This document shows, one piece after another, positions 6,509-13,780 of a stretch of DNA of 19,301 bases (positions within the stretch are counted from its first letter, which is position 1; the number at the start of each line of letters is the position of its first letter). Below the pieces are notes generated by a model, which was not told where the DNA came from, ran no database searches, and worked only from the letters and a program-made list of their open reading frames with translations. The translations under genes and the position numbers were made by a program. The stretch is from Bacillota bacterium. GTDB lineage: Bacteria > Bacillota > Proteinivoracia > UBA4975. The stretch spans positions 1 to 19,301 of the forward strand of contig JAAYHI010000188.1 of NCBI GenBank assembly GCA_012727415.1, written 5' to 3'.

Positions 6509-6537
6509 AAGTATCTCCAGGGAAATATTAAATATGC
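6509..6537 (-). promoter_or_regulatory. Sigma-F-like promoter for sigG
   Basis: On the minus strand GCATA (6537-6533) matches the sigma-F/G -35 (GYATA). GGAGATACTT (6518-6509) matches the sigma-F -10 pattern GGnnAnAnT. The spacer is 14 bp, 1-2 bp shorter than usual, which is the weak point. B. subtilis sigG is transcribed by sigma-F, so the match fits expectation. Confidence 0.4.
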
Positions 6538-6547
6538 GCCGACGGGG

Positions 6548-7276
6548 TCAGCCTAATTTTGCCATTTCCTTTTTCAAACGGAGAATTATTTTCTTTTCCA
6601 GCCTGGAAATATAGGACTGGGAAATGCCCAAGTGCTCAGCCACTTGTTTTTGAGTGCGCTCCCTTCCGTCCCCCAGGCCAAAGCGCAGTTCCATTATCTT
6701 ACGCTCCCGGGACGAAAGCTTCTCCAGGGCACCCAGGAGCAGCTTTTTATTAACCTGGTATTCCAAATCCCTGTAGATTACATCGGGCTCGGTGCCCAAG
6801 ACATCGGAAAGAAGCAGTTCGTTGCCGTCCCAGTCGACATTTAATGGCTCGTCAAAAGACACTTCTGCCCGCAGTTTATTGTTGCGCCGCAGGTACATGA
6901 GGATTTCATTTTCAATGCATTTGGAAGCATAAGTGGCCAGCTTGATCTTCTTTGCGGGGTCAAAGGTGTTGACCGCCTTGATGAGCCCAATGGTGCCTAT
7001 GGATGCAAGGTCCTCCAGGCCTATGCCTGTATTGTCGAACTTGCGGGCTATATACACCACCAGGCGCAAATTCCTTTCGATTAATATGCGTTTAACCTGT
7101 TGTTCGCCATGGCTTAGCTTGTCTATTAGATACATCTCTTCATCCAAAGTCAAAGGCGGGGGCAGAGCTTCGTGGCTGCCCACAAACATAATTTCCGGAG
7201 CAAGGGCAAAGTAATCCAGGAACTTGTAATAGGCAATTACAATAGTCCAGCGCAGCTTCATCCACATTCTTCGCAA
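6548..7276 (-). CDS. sigE: RNA polymerase sigma-E factor (mother cell), pro-form
   Basis: Sigma-E directs early mother-cell transcription and is made as an inactive precursor cut by SpoIIGA. Residues 32-42, VGSHEALPPPL, mark the cleavage neighbourhood (YIGGSEALPPPL in B. subtilis). They are preceded by a hydrophobic, basic pro-sequence. The core region 2 (ERNLRLVVYIARKF, GTIGLIKAVNTFD, CIENEILMYLRRNNK) and region 4 helix-turn-helix (HLGISQSYISRLEKKI) are nearly canonical. Two starts are plausible: TTG at 7276 with AAGGAAGGTGGG 5 nt upstream, or ATG at 7261, which overlaps the spoIIGA stop as ATGA and gives a pro-sequence closer to 25 residues. I list the first because of its ribosome site. 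Confidence 0.96.
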   Translation of the reverse strand: MRRMWMKLRWTIVIAYYKFLDYFALAPEIMFVGSHEALPPPLTLDEEMYLIDKLSHGEQQVKRILIERNLRLVVYIARKFDNTGIGLEDLASIGTIGLIKAVNTFDPAKKIKLATYASKCIENEILMYLRRNNKLRAEVSFDEPLNVDWDGNELLLSDVLGTEPDVIYRDLEYQVNKKLLLGALEKLSSRERKIMELRFGLGDGRERTQKQVAEHLGISQSYISRLEKKIILRLKKEMAKLG

Positions 7277-8136
7277 TTTGACCCACCTTCCTTTTTAATG
7301 CCGATGGGGAATGCCAATGCCTGGTATTCCAAAGGTGCTTGTTTTTTTGGGCGTACTGCCACATAGACCTGGGTCAGGGTTATACTTCCTTCGGGGCCGC
7401 GGATGACCACTTCATCGGGCTTGACAGCTGCCAGGATGCCCTTTTTCCCCAAAGAAGTATACGGAATTAAAGCGATCCTGTTATCGATTGCGGCGGGTGG
7501 CAGTCTCAGGGGCGCCTCCAGCCAGTCCAGCACATCCTGCCCCAGCAAACCGGCCACCGCCGACCCCTCGACAATGACAACGGGCCAGCTGTTAACGGGA
7601 TGACGCAGGGTATTTCCCGAGTCCAGCAGCGCTGAAAGAGTTGTGGTCTTGTTCTTCCAGCAGATGCTGATCTCCCCCAGGTATGAGGCCAGGGACTTGG
7701 TACGCTGCATTCTCCCGGCCCACCAGGCAGCCACAGCCAGCAAAATAATCCCGCCAGCGGCCACCACAGCCAGGGGAATCTTCCCGGAAGGTGCCAAAGG
7801 AGTGGAGTCCAGCAAGAAAACCAGGCTATAGATTCCCCCTCCCACCAGTTGTCCTGCCACCAGCAGGAGGAGACCTTTGGTCAGCAAATGCCTTCCCCTT
7901 GCCCTAGGCCAGGCGATGCGGGTCATAGCCAGTCCACCTGCAATTCGGCAAAGCCAATTTATAAATATGTATTTGGGGGCAAAGAAAAATATGAACCAAA
8001 AAACCGTCCCCGTCAGGGCAGCTGTTCCATAGCGGGCAAAGCTGAACGGTTGCAAACTCAACCAGCCTGTAATGGTCAGCAAGGCAAAATTAAAGCTGAA
8101 GTTGATCAGGGCCAGCAAGTCCAGGTAGTAGACCAT
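7258..8136 (-). CDS. spoIIGA: Sporulation sigma-E processing aspartic peptidase SpoIIGA
   Basis: SpoIIGA is a membrane-embedded aspartic protease that sits in the sporulation septum and cleaves pro-sigma-E. The 292-residue protein has about five hydrophobic membrane segments in residues 1-140, then a soluble domain carrying the catalytic LLDSGN motif (D172). The domain also shows LIPYTSLGKKG and the closing ALAFPIGI element typical of the family. The ATG at 8136 has AGGGGTG 7 nt upstream. The C-terminus overlaps the start of sigE, so protease and substrate are translationally linked. The upstream region holds a promoter with the 22-bp spacing known for Spo0A-activated spoIIG. The adjacent sigE confirms the assignment. 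Confidence 0.96.
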   Translation of the reverse strand: MVYYLDLLALINFSFNFALLTITGWLSLQPFSFARYGTAALTGTVFWFIFFFAPKYIFINWLCRIAGGLAMTRIAWPRARGRHLLTKGLLLLVAGQLVGGGIYSLVFLLDSTPLAPSGKIPLAVVAAGGIILLAVAAWWAGRMQRTKSLASYLGEISICWKNKTTTLSALLDSGNTLRHPVNSWPVVIVEGSAVAGLLGQDVLDWLEAPLRLPPAAIDNRIALIPYTSLGKKGILAAVKPDEVVIRGPEGSITLTQVYVAVRPKKQAPLEYQALAFPIGIKKEGGSNCEECG

Positions 8137-8152
8137 GGAAACACCCCTACAT

Positions 8153-8187
8153 ATATTACCAGAGGGCAGAGGGCGAAAAATGTCAAA
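8153..8187 (-). promoter_or_regulatory. Spo0A-type spoIIG promoter with 22-bp spacer
   Basis: The minus strand has a perfect -35, TTGACA (8186-8181), and TAATAT (8158-8153) as -10, separated by 22 bp instead of 17. A Spo0A box core, TGTCAAA read on the plus strand (8181-8187), overlaps the -35. A poorer copy, TTCGCCC versus TTCGACA, begins exactly 10 bp downstream. The B. subtilis spoIIG promoter has the same long spacer with Spo0A boxes overlapping the -35. I saw this in sequence only. Confidence 0.75.
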
Positions 8188-8207
8188 AAAAAAGACCCTC
8201 GCGGGTC
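8185..8207 (-). terminator. Intrinsic terminator after ftsZ
   Basis: On the minus strand GACCC-GCGA-GGGTC (8203-8207 with 8194-8198) forms a 5-bp stem closed by a GNRA-type loop, followed by nine T (8193-8185). It starts 4 nt after the ftsZ stop, and its T-run overlaps the -35 of the spoIIGA promoter. Confidence 0.85.
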
Positions 8208-8211
8208 AGAT

Positions 8212-9258
8212 TTATTTTTTTCTGCGCAGGTAGGCGGGAATGTCAATATCTTCATCAGGCGTTTCCGTTGCCTGCCAGCCCTCGGCGGGCTTGCTCACCG
8301 ATCCATCCTGAATGCCAGTGGCAATCACTGTGACGCTGACTTCATCCTGCATCTGAGAATTGATGACAAGGCCGTAAATGAGGTTGACATCTTTGTCGGC
8401 CTGTTCTTTGATGACCCTGGCGGCTTCCCCGGCCTCAAACATGCTGAGGTCCTCACCGCCGGTAATGTTGAGGATAACTCCTTTGGCTCCGTCAATGGAG
8501 GTTTCCAGCAAGGGGCTGGTAATTGCCTGCATGGCTGCCTCCGCTGCCCTGTTTTCACCCTTGGCACGTCCGATTCCCATCAGGGCAGAACCCGTCTCTT
8601 TCATAATGGTCTGTACGTCAGCAAAGTCCAGGTTGATAAGTCCGGAAGTGGTAATTAAGTCGGACAATCCCTGCACCCCTTGACGCAATACATCATCGGC
8701 AATGCGGAAGGCCTCTACAATCGGGGTTCGTTCCTCCACCACCTGGTAGAGCCTGTCATTGGGAATGACTATTAAAGTATCCACCTTGGTCTTGAGGATT
8801 TCAATGCCCTTATTGGCAAAGAGTTCACGGCGGCGCCCTTCAAAGGAGAAAGGTTTCGTCACTACTCCCACAGTCAGGGCCCCAGCTTCCTTGGCCAGCT
8901 CAGCAACAATGGGAGCGGCGCCAGTACCTGTGCCCCCACCCATGCCGGCAGTTACAAAGACCATATCTGCGCCGGCGACCTGAGCCCGAAGCTCCTCGAT
9001 ACTTTCTTCAGCTGCTTTGCGGCCAACCTCAGGATTCGCCCCTGCACCAAGACCCTTGGTTAGTTTTGCTCCAATCTGAAGCTTGACGTCGGCACAGGAC
9101 ATATGCAGAGCCTGGGCATCGGTATTAACAGCAATAAATTCAACGCCCTTGACCCCGGCCTCCACCATGCGATTGACAGCATTGTTGCCGCCGCCGCCAA
9201 CGCCGATAACTTTTATGCGTGCATATTGTTCAACTTCTACATCAAAGATATCTGCCAA
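8212..9258 (-). CDS. ftsZ: Cell division tubulin homologue FtsZ
   Basis: FtsZ is the GTPase that polymerises into the division ring. The 348-residue protein carries the tubulin signature GGGTGTG (107-113), the N-terminal GVGGGGNNAVNRM nucleotide-binding loop, the synergy motif NLDFADV, and the C-terminal peptide DIDIPAYLRRKK that contacts FtsA. The disordered linker before that peptide is short, about 20 residues, which explains the modest length. The start is TTG at 9258, with AGGAGGGG 5 nt upstream. ftsA ends 14 nt upstream, so the two are cotranscribed. A terminator follows the stop. Confidence 0.98.
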   Translation of the reverse strand: MADIFDVEVEQYARIKVIGVGGGGNNAVNRMVEAGVKGVEFIAVNTDAQALHMSCADVKLQIGAKLTKGLGAGANPEVGRKAAEESIEELRAQVAGADMVFVTAGMGGGTGTGAAPIVAELAKEAGALTVGVVTKPFSFEGRRRELFANKGIEILKTKVDTLIVIPNDRLYQVVEERTPIVEAFRIADDVLRQGVQGLSDLITTSGLINLDFADVQTIMKETGSALMGIGRAKGENRAAEAAMQAITSPLLETSIDGAKGVILNITGGEDLSMFEAGEAARVIKEQADKDVNLIYGLVINSQMQDEVSVTVIATGIQDGSVSKPAEGWQATETPDEDIDIPAYLRRKK

Positions 9259-9272
9259 AACAGCCCCTCCTC

Positions 9273-10493
9273 TTAGCCGAAAAATTCTGCAAACAAAGAT
9301 TTAATTCTATCCCATAAGCGCGGGGATTGCCGCCCGCTCCAAGCTTGCTTTTGCAAGGGATCCGGATTAAATCGGGTAATATACTGCAGGACGGCAGTGC
9401 TGGCTGTAAACGAGGGATCTGTAACTCCAATTTGTTTGGGACGAAAGACCCGGACATTGGCTCCCAGTTTAATAGCAGCGATGTCAGTAAGTCCAGGGAG
9501 CTGACAGGCCCCGCCCGTCAAGACCACCCCGCCTGCAGGAGGCTTGTCGAAACCTGCTTTAATCAATTCATTGCGAATACAATCAAAAATCTCTTCAACC
9601 CGGGGCTGTATAAACCCGACTAAATCAACGGAGTCAACTTCAGTAGCCTCAGTAGCGCCAACTGTCTCAATCTTAAAGACTGTGTTGCTGCTGGTTTCAA
9701 CTGTTGCCGCTCCATAGAGAAGCTTTATCTGTTCAGCCTGGGAAATGGGAACGCGCAGGCCATGGGCCAAATCCTGGGTAATTAGATCCCCTCCCAGGGG
9801 GATGGAGGCAAAACTAACGAGGGTGTCATGCATATAAATGGAGATTTCTGATACGCCTCCCCCGATATCTACCAAGGCACAGCCAAGCTCCCTTTCATCG
9901 GGAGATAAGGCCATTGATGGAGTAGAAAGGCCTTTAAAAATCACGCCGTCTATTTCTAAACCAGCACGTTCAACACAACGGCGGATATTTTGCAAATATG
10001 TTGTTTTGCCGGTAATAATCAAAGCATCCGCTTCCAGGCGCACACCAATCATGCCCACAGGGTCTTTGATCCCTTCATACCCGTCAACTATGAACGACAG
10101 TGGGGTAACATTGATGACCTCGCGCTCGGGGGGAATAGCCAGGACCTGAGCAGCAGCAATAACCCTGTCGACATCAGTGCTTGTCACCTCTCTCTGCTCA
10201 CCCTGAACAGCGACAATGCCCTTATTTGACAACAGGTCTGTCTGGGGACCGCCAACCGCGATGTAGACACTGTCCAAATCTTCGCCTATCATGCGCTCCG
10301 CTTGGCTGATCGCATCTGCAATTCCTCTGACAGTTGCTTCGATATCAATCACAATCCCTTTTTTCAAACCCGTGGACTTGCTTTGACCAATGCCGATGAT
10401 ATTCATAGTCCCGTCCCGATCAATTTCGCCAACTATTGCGCGGGTATTTGTTGTGCCGATATCCAGACTGCAGATTAAATTGTTTTTCGCCAA
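9273..10493 (-). CDS. ftsA: Cell division actin-like protein FtsA
   Basis: FtsA anchors FtsZ filaments to the membrane. The 406-residue actin-fold protein shows the phosphate-1 loop SLDIGTTNTRA (9-19), the SHS2/1C-domain region with IDIEATVRGI, the phosphate-2 motif ALVDIGGGVSEISIY, the adenosine loop VVLTGGACQLPG, and a C-terminal amphipathic membrane-targeting helix ending LWDRIKSLFAEFFG. The start is TTG at 10493, with GGCGGGGTG about 8 nt upstream. A 74-bp gap separates it from ftsQ and contains a sigma-H consensus promoter, so ftsA-ftsZ can be transcribed apart from the upstream mur genes. Confidence 0.97.
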   Translation of the reverse strand: MAKNNLICSLDIGTTNTRAIVGEIDRDGTMNIIGIGQSKSTGLKKGIVIDIEATVRGIADAISQAERMIGEDLDSVYIAVGGPQTDLLSNKGIVAVQGEQREVTSTDVDRVIAAAQVLAIPPEREVINVTPLSFIVDGYEGIKDPVGMIGVRLEADALIITGKTTYLQNIRRCVERAGLEIDGVIFKGLSTPSMALSPDERELGCALVDIGGGVSEISIYMHDTLVSFASIPLGGDLITQDLAHGLRVPISQAEQIKLLYGAATVETSSNTVFKIETVGATEATEVDSVDLVGFIQPRVEEIFDCIRNELIKAGFDKPPAGGVVLTGGACQLPGLTDIAAIKLGANVRVFRPKQIGVTDPSFTASTAVLQYITRFNPDPLQKQAWSGRQSPRLWDRIKSLFAEFFG

Positions 10494-10526
10494 TTATGTA
10501 CACCCCGCCCTCATCCTAAATGATAA

Positions 10527-10554
10527 ATTCCACAGAGGCAATGAATTTTCCTTT
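10527..10554 (-). promoter_or_regulatory. Sigma-H promoter for ftsAZ
   Basis: On the minus strand AAAGGAAAA (10554-10546) fits the sigma-H -35 consensus RnAGGAwWW at every position. After 12 bp, GTGGAAT (10533-10527) fits the -10 RnnGAAT fully. The predicted start is about 27 nt before the TTG of ftsA. B. subtilis ftsAZ also has a sigma-H promoter, used when sporulation starts. Confidence 0.7.
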
Positions 10555-10567
10555 ATTATCTCTATAA

Positions 10568-11335
10568 TTATTGCCCGGGAGAATTCCCTGGCCAGGGAAT
10601 AAATACTCCCCTTCCATCCATACCTCTGAAATCAATTATACCTTTCTTTTTGTTTCTCCTCAATTCCTCAAGCAAGATAACACAATCCTGGATTTTTTCA
10701 TGGGGTACTGCAGATGGGTCAAAAATAATTTTGTACCCGTCGACAGTGAAAACCGAGATAAATGAAGGGTAGGAATCGAGGTTGATTTCCGAAACCTGCC
10801 ATGCGAAAGGCTGAATTTCTGTAGCCCAGGTAAAGGCGATGTCAGGAACTTGTCCCTCTAAGTCGGTCCCTGGAGCGAGGCCAGCCAAGTCCAGCCCCGT
10901 CAACCAGGGAAGCGAAAACCCGTTGTTTTCTGTCAACACCACCTTATCGGTGGCCACCACCCAGTTGCCGTTATTGCTGCTTATTATCGCTACCCCAACC
11001 CGTTCCGAGAGAGAAATAGATATTGTGTTGGGAAACTTCCTCTCAATCTGTGCCTCAAGCACCCACTGGTTTCCCAAGAGCTTGTCCCTGCAGGCCTTTA
11101 AGTTAATGCGCCAAAGGTGCATCCCCTCTTGAAGGCCTGCAATTTCCAGGATCTCATCAGCCTGCAGGTTAGAGTTGCCCCTGATTTCCACCGTCGCCAC
11201 CTTTGCCAGGGGAGAAGCAAGGTAATAAGCAAACAGAGCCAACATCCCAAAGGTAAGCAGGAGGCCTACAAATGCCTTATTGCTTTTGGATTTCTGTTTC
11301 TTGCGTCTAAAAGGTACTACATTCTCCTGCGGCAA
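10568..11335 (-). CDS. ftsQ: Cell division protein FtsQ/DivIB
   Basis: FtsQ/DivIB is a single-pass membrane component of the divisome that works with FtsL and DivIC to stabilise septal synthesis. The protein has a basic cytoplasmic N-terminus (RRKKQKSKSNK), one membrane segment at about residues 21-42, a POTRA domain starting KVATVEIRGNSNLQADEI, and a beta domain reaching the C-terminus. The start chosen is TTG at 11335, because GGGAGG lies 8 nt upstream; this gives 255 residues, close to B. subtilis DivIB at 263. A GTG at 11371 would overlap murA by more than 30 bp and has a poor ribosome site. It starts 4 nt after the murA stop. Confidence 0.9.
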   Translation of the reverse strand: MPQENVVPFRRKKQKSKSNKAFVGLLLTFGMLALFAYYLASPLAKVATVEIRGNSNLQADEILEIAGLQEGMHLWRINLKACRDKLLGNQWVLEAQIERKFPNTISISLSERVGVAIISSNNGNWVVATDKVVLTENNGFSLPWLTGLDLAGLAPGTDLEGQVPDIAFTWATEIQPFAWQVSEINLDSYPSFISVFTVDGYKIIFDPSAVPHEKIQDCVILLEELRRNKKKGIIDFRGMDGRGVFIPWPGNSPGQ

Positions 11336-11339
11336 AGCC

Positions 11340-12605
11340 TCAAGCCTCCCTTTCCCTGTATATCTTTGCACCTAAGGCAGCCAACTGTCCTTCAAGGTTA
11401 ACATAGCCGCGGTCAATGTGCTGTACACCGCTGAGAGTGGTGACCCCCTCTGCAGACAAGGCGGCAATTGCCAGAGCTGCGCCTGCCCGCAAGTCTGTGG
11501 CCTCAACGCTGGCGCCTCTAAGTTTCTCCACTCCCCGGATAATGGCAGTGCGGCCATCGACACTGATGTTTGCCCCCATGCGCCGCAACTCATCAATATG
11601 CTTAAAGCGGCCGTCAAATATTTTTTCAGTGAGAATGCCCACCCCCTGGGCAGATGCCAGCGCCGCCATAAATTGGGGCTGCATATCTGTGGGAAATCCA
11701 GGATAGGGGGCGGTGATAATTTTCTCCACAGATTTTAGTTGCTCAGGGGCGTATAGGGTAATATAGTCTTTTCCAACATCGATAGTGGCACCCATTTCTG
11801 CCAGTTTGGCCACCACTACCGACATATGAGCGGGGACAACCTTGTGCAAAGTAACCCTGCCCCCGGTTACGGCAGCTGCCACCAACAAAGTTCCTGCGAC
11901 AATGCGGTCAGGAATAATTTCATGGCAGGCGGGCTCAAGCTTGTCGACCCCCTGGATGATTATCTGGTCGCCTCCCGCTCCCTCAACCCGGGCCCCCATT
12001 TTATTCAGAAAGCTTTGCAAATCAACAATTTCTGGTTCTCTGGCAGGGTTGTTGATAACCGTCGTTCCCTGAGCAAGGACGGCAGCCATGAGAATATTTT
12101 CTGTGGCCCCCACGCTGGGGATATCCAGATCAACAAAGGTGCCCCGCAGTTGACTGGCTCGGAATTCAATTTGCCCTGAAGGCCCAGTGGTGATTTTCGC
12201 CCCCAACTTTTTCAAACCCTGCAGATGAAGGTCAATGGCCCGGGTGCCGATGGCACAACCTCCAGGATAGGTTACCCTCACTCTGCCCAATCTGCCAAGG
12301 AGAGGACCAACTACGATAAAGGATGAACGCATTCGCCGCATTAAATAGTCTGGAATCGCCCAGTTATCCAGCTGCGTACAGTCAACCCTCAGTTGGTTCT
12401 CGCCTGTCCAGGCGACTTTCGCACCAATGGTTTCCATTATCTGCGCCATCACGGCCACATCGCTTAAGGCGGGCACATTGTCCAGGATACTGGCACCATT
12501 GCCAAGAAGGCATGCAGCCATTATTGGCAATGCGGAATTCTTTGCCCCCTGCACATCCAGGTTGCCATTAAGGGCAATTCCACCTTGAATAACATAGCGT
12601 TCCAC
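11340..12605 (-). CDS. murA: UDP-N-acetylglucosamine 1-carboxyvinyltransferase MurA
   Basis: MurA transfers enolpyruvate from PEP to UDP-GlcNAc, the first committed step of peptidoglycan synthesis. The 421-residue protein shows GAKNSALP (20-27) with the substrate Lys/Asn pair, the catalytic loop YPGGCAIG with Cys117 (the fosfomycin-target cysteine), PGFPTDMQPQF, and the C-terminal ATDLRAGAALAIAAL. The start is GTG at 12605, with AAGGGG 7 nt upstream. It occupies the place between ftsW and ftsQ where murG, murC and murB usually stand, and it follows ftsW after 71 bp. That gap holds an inverted repeat that covers the ribosome site. Confidence 0.97.
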   Translation of the reverse strand: MERYVIQGGIALNGNLDVQGAKNSALPIMAACLLGNGASILDNVPALSDVAVMAQIMETIGAKVAWTGENQLRVDCTQLDNWAIPDYLMRRMRSSFIVVGPLLGRLGRVRVTYPGGCAIGTRAIDLHLQGLKKLGAKITTGPSGQIEFRASQLRGTFVDLDIPSVGATENILMAAVLAQGTTVINNPAREPEIVDLQSFLNKMGARVEGAGGDQIIIQGVDKLEPACHEIIPDRIVAGTLLVAAAVTGGRVTLHKVVPAHMSVVVAKLAEMGATIDVGKDYITLYAPEQLKSVEKIITAPYPGFPTDMQPQFMAALASAQGVGILTEKIFDGRFKHIDELRRMGANISVDGRTAIIRGVEKLRGASVEATDLRAGAALAIAALSAEGVTTLSGVQHIDRGYVNLEGQLAALGAKIYREREA

Positions 12606-12614
12606 AGTCCTTCC

Positions 12615-12662
12615 CCTTTCCCGGTCAACTAGCTAAATCATTGTATGCTATTTGGGGAAAGG
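12615..12662 (-). repeat. Inverted repeat covering the murA ribosome-binding site
   Basis: CCTTTCCC in the transcript (12662-12655) can pair perfectly with GGGAAAGG (12622-12615), leaving a 32-nt loop. The 3' arm is part of the murA Shine-Dalgarno region (GGGAAAGGGGAAGG). Its regulatory effect is inference. Confidence 0.4.
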
Positions 12663-12676
12663 CTGTGTTTTTGCCC

Positions 12677-13780
12677 TTAATCTGCGTAACGGGATATGTT
12701 CAGGAGTATGCCAATAAAGGTGAGATTCATCATAAGAGAAGTTCCCCCATAACTTACCAGCGGCAGGGTAATGCCGGTAACCGGCAGGGTGCCCAGGACA
12801 ACTCCCAAATTTATTGCGGCCTGGACAGCGATAATTGTTGTCAGCCCCATAGCCAGGTATTTGCCAAAGAGGTCAGGAGCAGAAATGGCAATGCGGAACC
12901 CCCGCCAGATTAAGATAAGGAAGAGAATGATGACTGCAGCACCGCCAATGAAGCCCAGTTCTTCGCAGATAATCGCATAGATGAAGTCGCTCCAGGGCTC
13001 CGGCAGGTAGAGAAACTTCTGTCTGCTTGCGCCAAGGCCAACGCCGCCAAGACTTCCCGAGCCGATTGCCAGCAAGGACTGAATAATTTGCCAGCCTGTT
13101 CCGGTGGGGTCCTCCCAGGGGTTGAGAAAGGAGGTCAGGCGAGACAGTTGATATCGATAGCGCGGAACAAAGAGCATAAGGCCAGCGATAATTGATCCCC
13201 CCGCAACCGCCACTCCGGAAAGGTGTAATATCCGCACGCCGCCCCCGTACAGGAGGATAAAAACTGTCAATAATATCGTCAATGTCGTGCCCAGGTCCGG
13301 CTGCATCATAATCAAACAAGAGGTAATGCCCGCTATAATTAAGACGGGCAGCAATCCCCGCTTGAAAGTATGAATATATTCCTTCTTTGCCACCAGGTAA
13401 TTGGCAGTGAATAACACCATGGCAAACTTCGTCACATCGGTGGGCTGAAACTGGACAAAGCCTAAGTTGATCCAGCGCTGGGCCTCACTGCGGGAAAAAC
13501 CGATCCCCGGCACGAAAACCAGCACCAGCAGGGCCAGGTTCACCCAAAACACAGGCTGGACCAGGCGCCGCCAGTTCCAGTAGTTAAAGCGGGAACACAG
13601 AAACATGACGGCAAGGCCCATGAGGGCAAAAATCCCCTGTCGCCGCAAATAGTAATAGCTGATATCAAACTTATACAACGACCAGACAGAGCTGGAACTG
13701 TAAACCATCACCAGGCCTATTCCCAACAGCAAAAAGGTCGATAATAGCAGCAGGGCATCAGGCCCTTGCCTGGTTTTCAA
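12677..13780 (-). CDS. ftsW: SEDS peptidoglycan glycosyltransferase FtsW/SpoVE
   Basis: SEDS proteins polymerise lipid II into glycan strands together with a class B penicillin-binding protein. The 367-residue protein has about ten membrane segments. Family motifs are AQRWINLG, FVQFQPTD, MMQPDLGTTLT, the extracellular EPWSDFIYAIICEELGFIGG, and PVTGITLPLVSYGGTSL near the C-terminus. The usual QPSE appears here as QPTD. The start chosen is TTG at 13780, with GGAGGG 7 nt upstream; it overlaps the murD stop as TTGA. A GTG at 13795 is the alternative. Position after murD supports FtsW. In spore-formers the same gene may serve as SpoVE, and sequence alone does not separate them. Confidence 0.94.
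   Translation of the reverse strand: MKTRQGPDALLLLSTFLLLGIGLVMVYSSSSVWSLYKFDISYYYLRRQGIFALMGLAVMFLCSRFNYWNWRRLVQPVFWVNLALLVLVFVPGIGFSRSEAQRWINLGFVQFQPTDVTKFAMVLFTANYLVAKKEYIHTFKRGLLPVLIIAGITSCLIMMQPDLGTTLTILLTVFILLYGGGVRILHLSGVAVAGGSIIAGLMLFVPRYRYQLSRLTSFLNPWEDPTGTGWQIIQSLLAIGSGSLGGVGLGASRQKFLYLPEPWSDFIYAIICEELGFIGGAAVIILFLILIWRGFRIAISAPDLFGKYLAMGLTTIIAVQAAINLGVVLGTLPVTGITLPLVSYGGTSLMMNLTFIGILLNISRYAD

Noticed and set aside
7849..8658. Plus-strand open frame of 269 codons across spoIIGA and ftsZ
   Set aside because: It is antisense to two well-supported genes, crosses their intergenic region, and the translation shows no domain-like pattern. The other long plus-strand frames are shadows in the same way.
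10513..10541. Sigma-A-like TTGCCT-N17-TAGGAT before ftsA
   Set aside because: Both hexamers are only 4 of 6, and the transcript would start inside the ftsA ribosome site.
10583..10600. Perfect 18-bp palindrome ATTCCCTGG/CCAGGGAAT
   Set aside because: It lies inside the coding end of ftsQ, has no T-run after it and no second copy that I noticed, so it does not look like a terminator or an operator.
12640..12667. Sigma-E/sigma-K-like promoter (CACA-N16-CATACAATG) before murA
   Set aside because: The -10 is good, but there is no sigma-E -35. The sigma-K -35 has only two fixed bases, so the match is weak as a promoter call.
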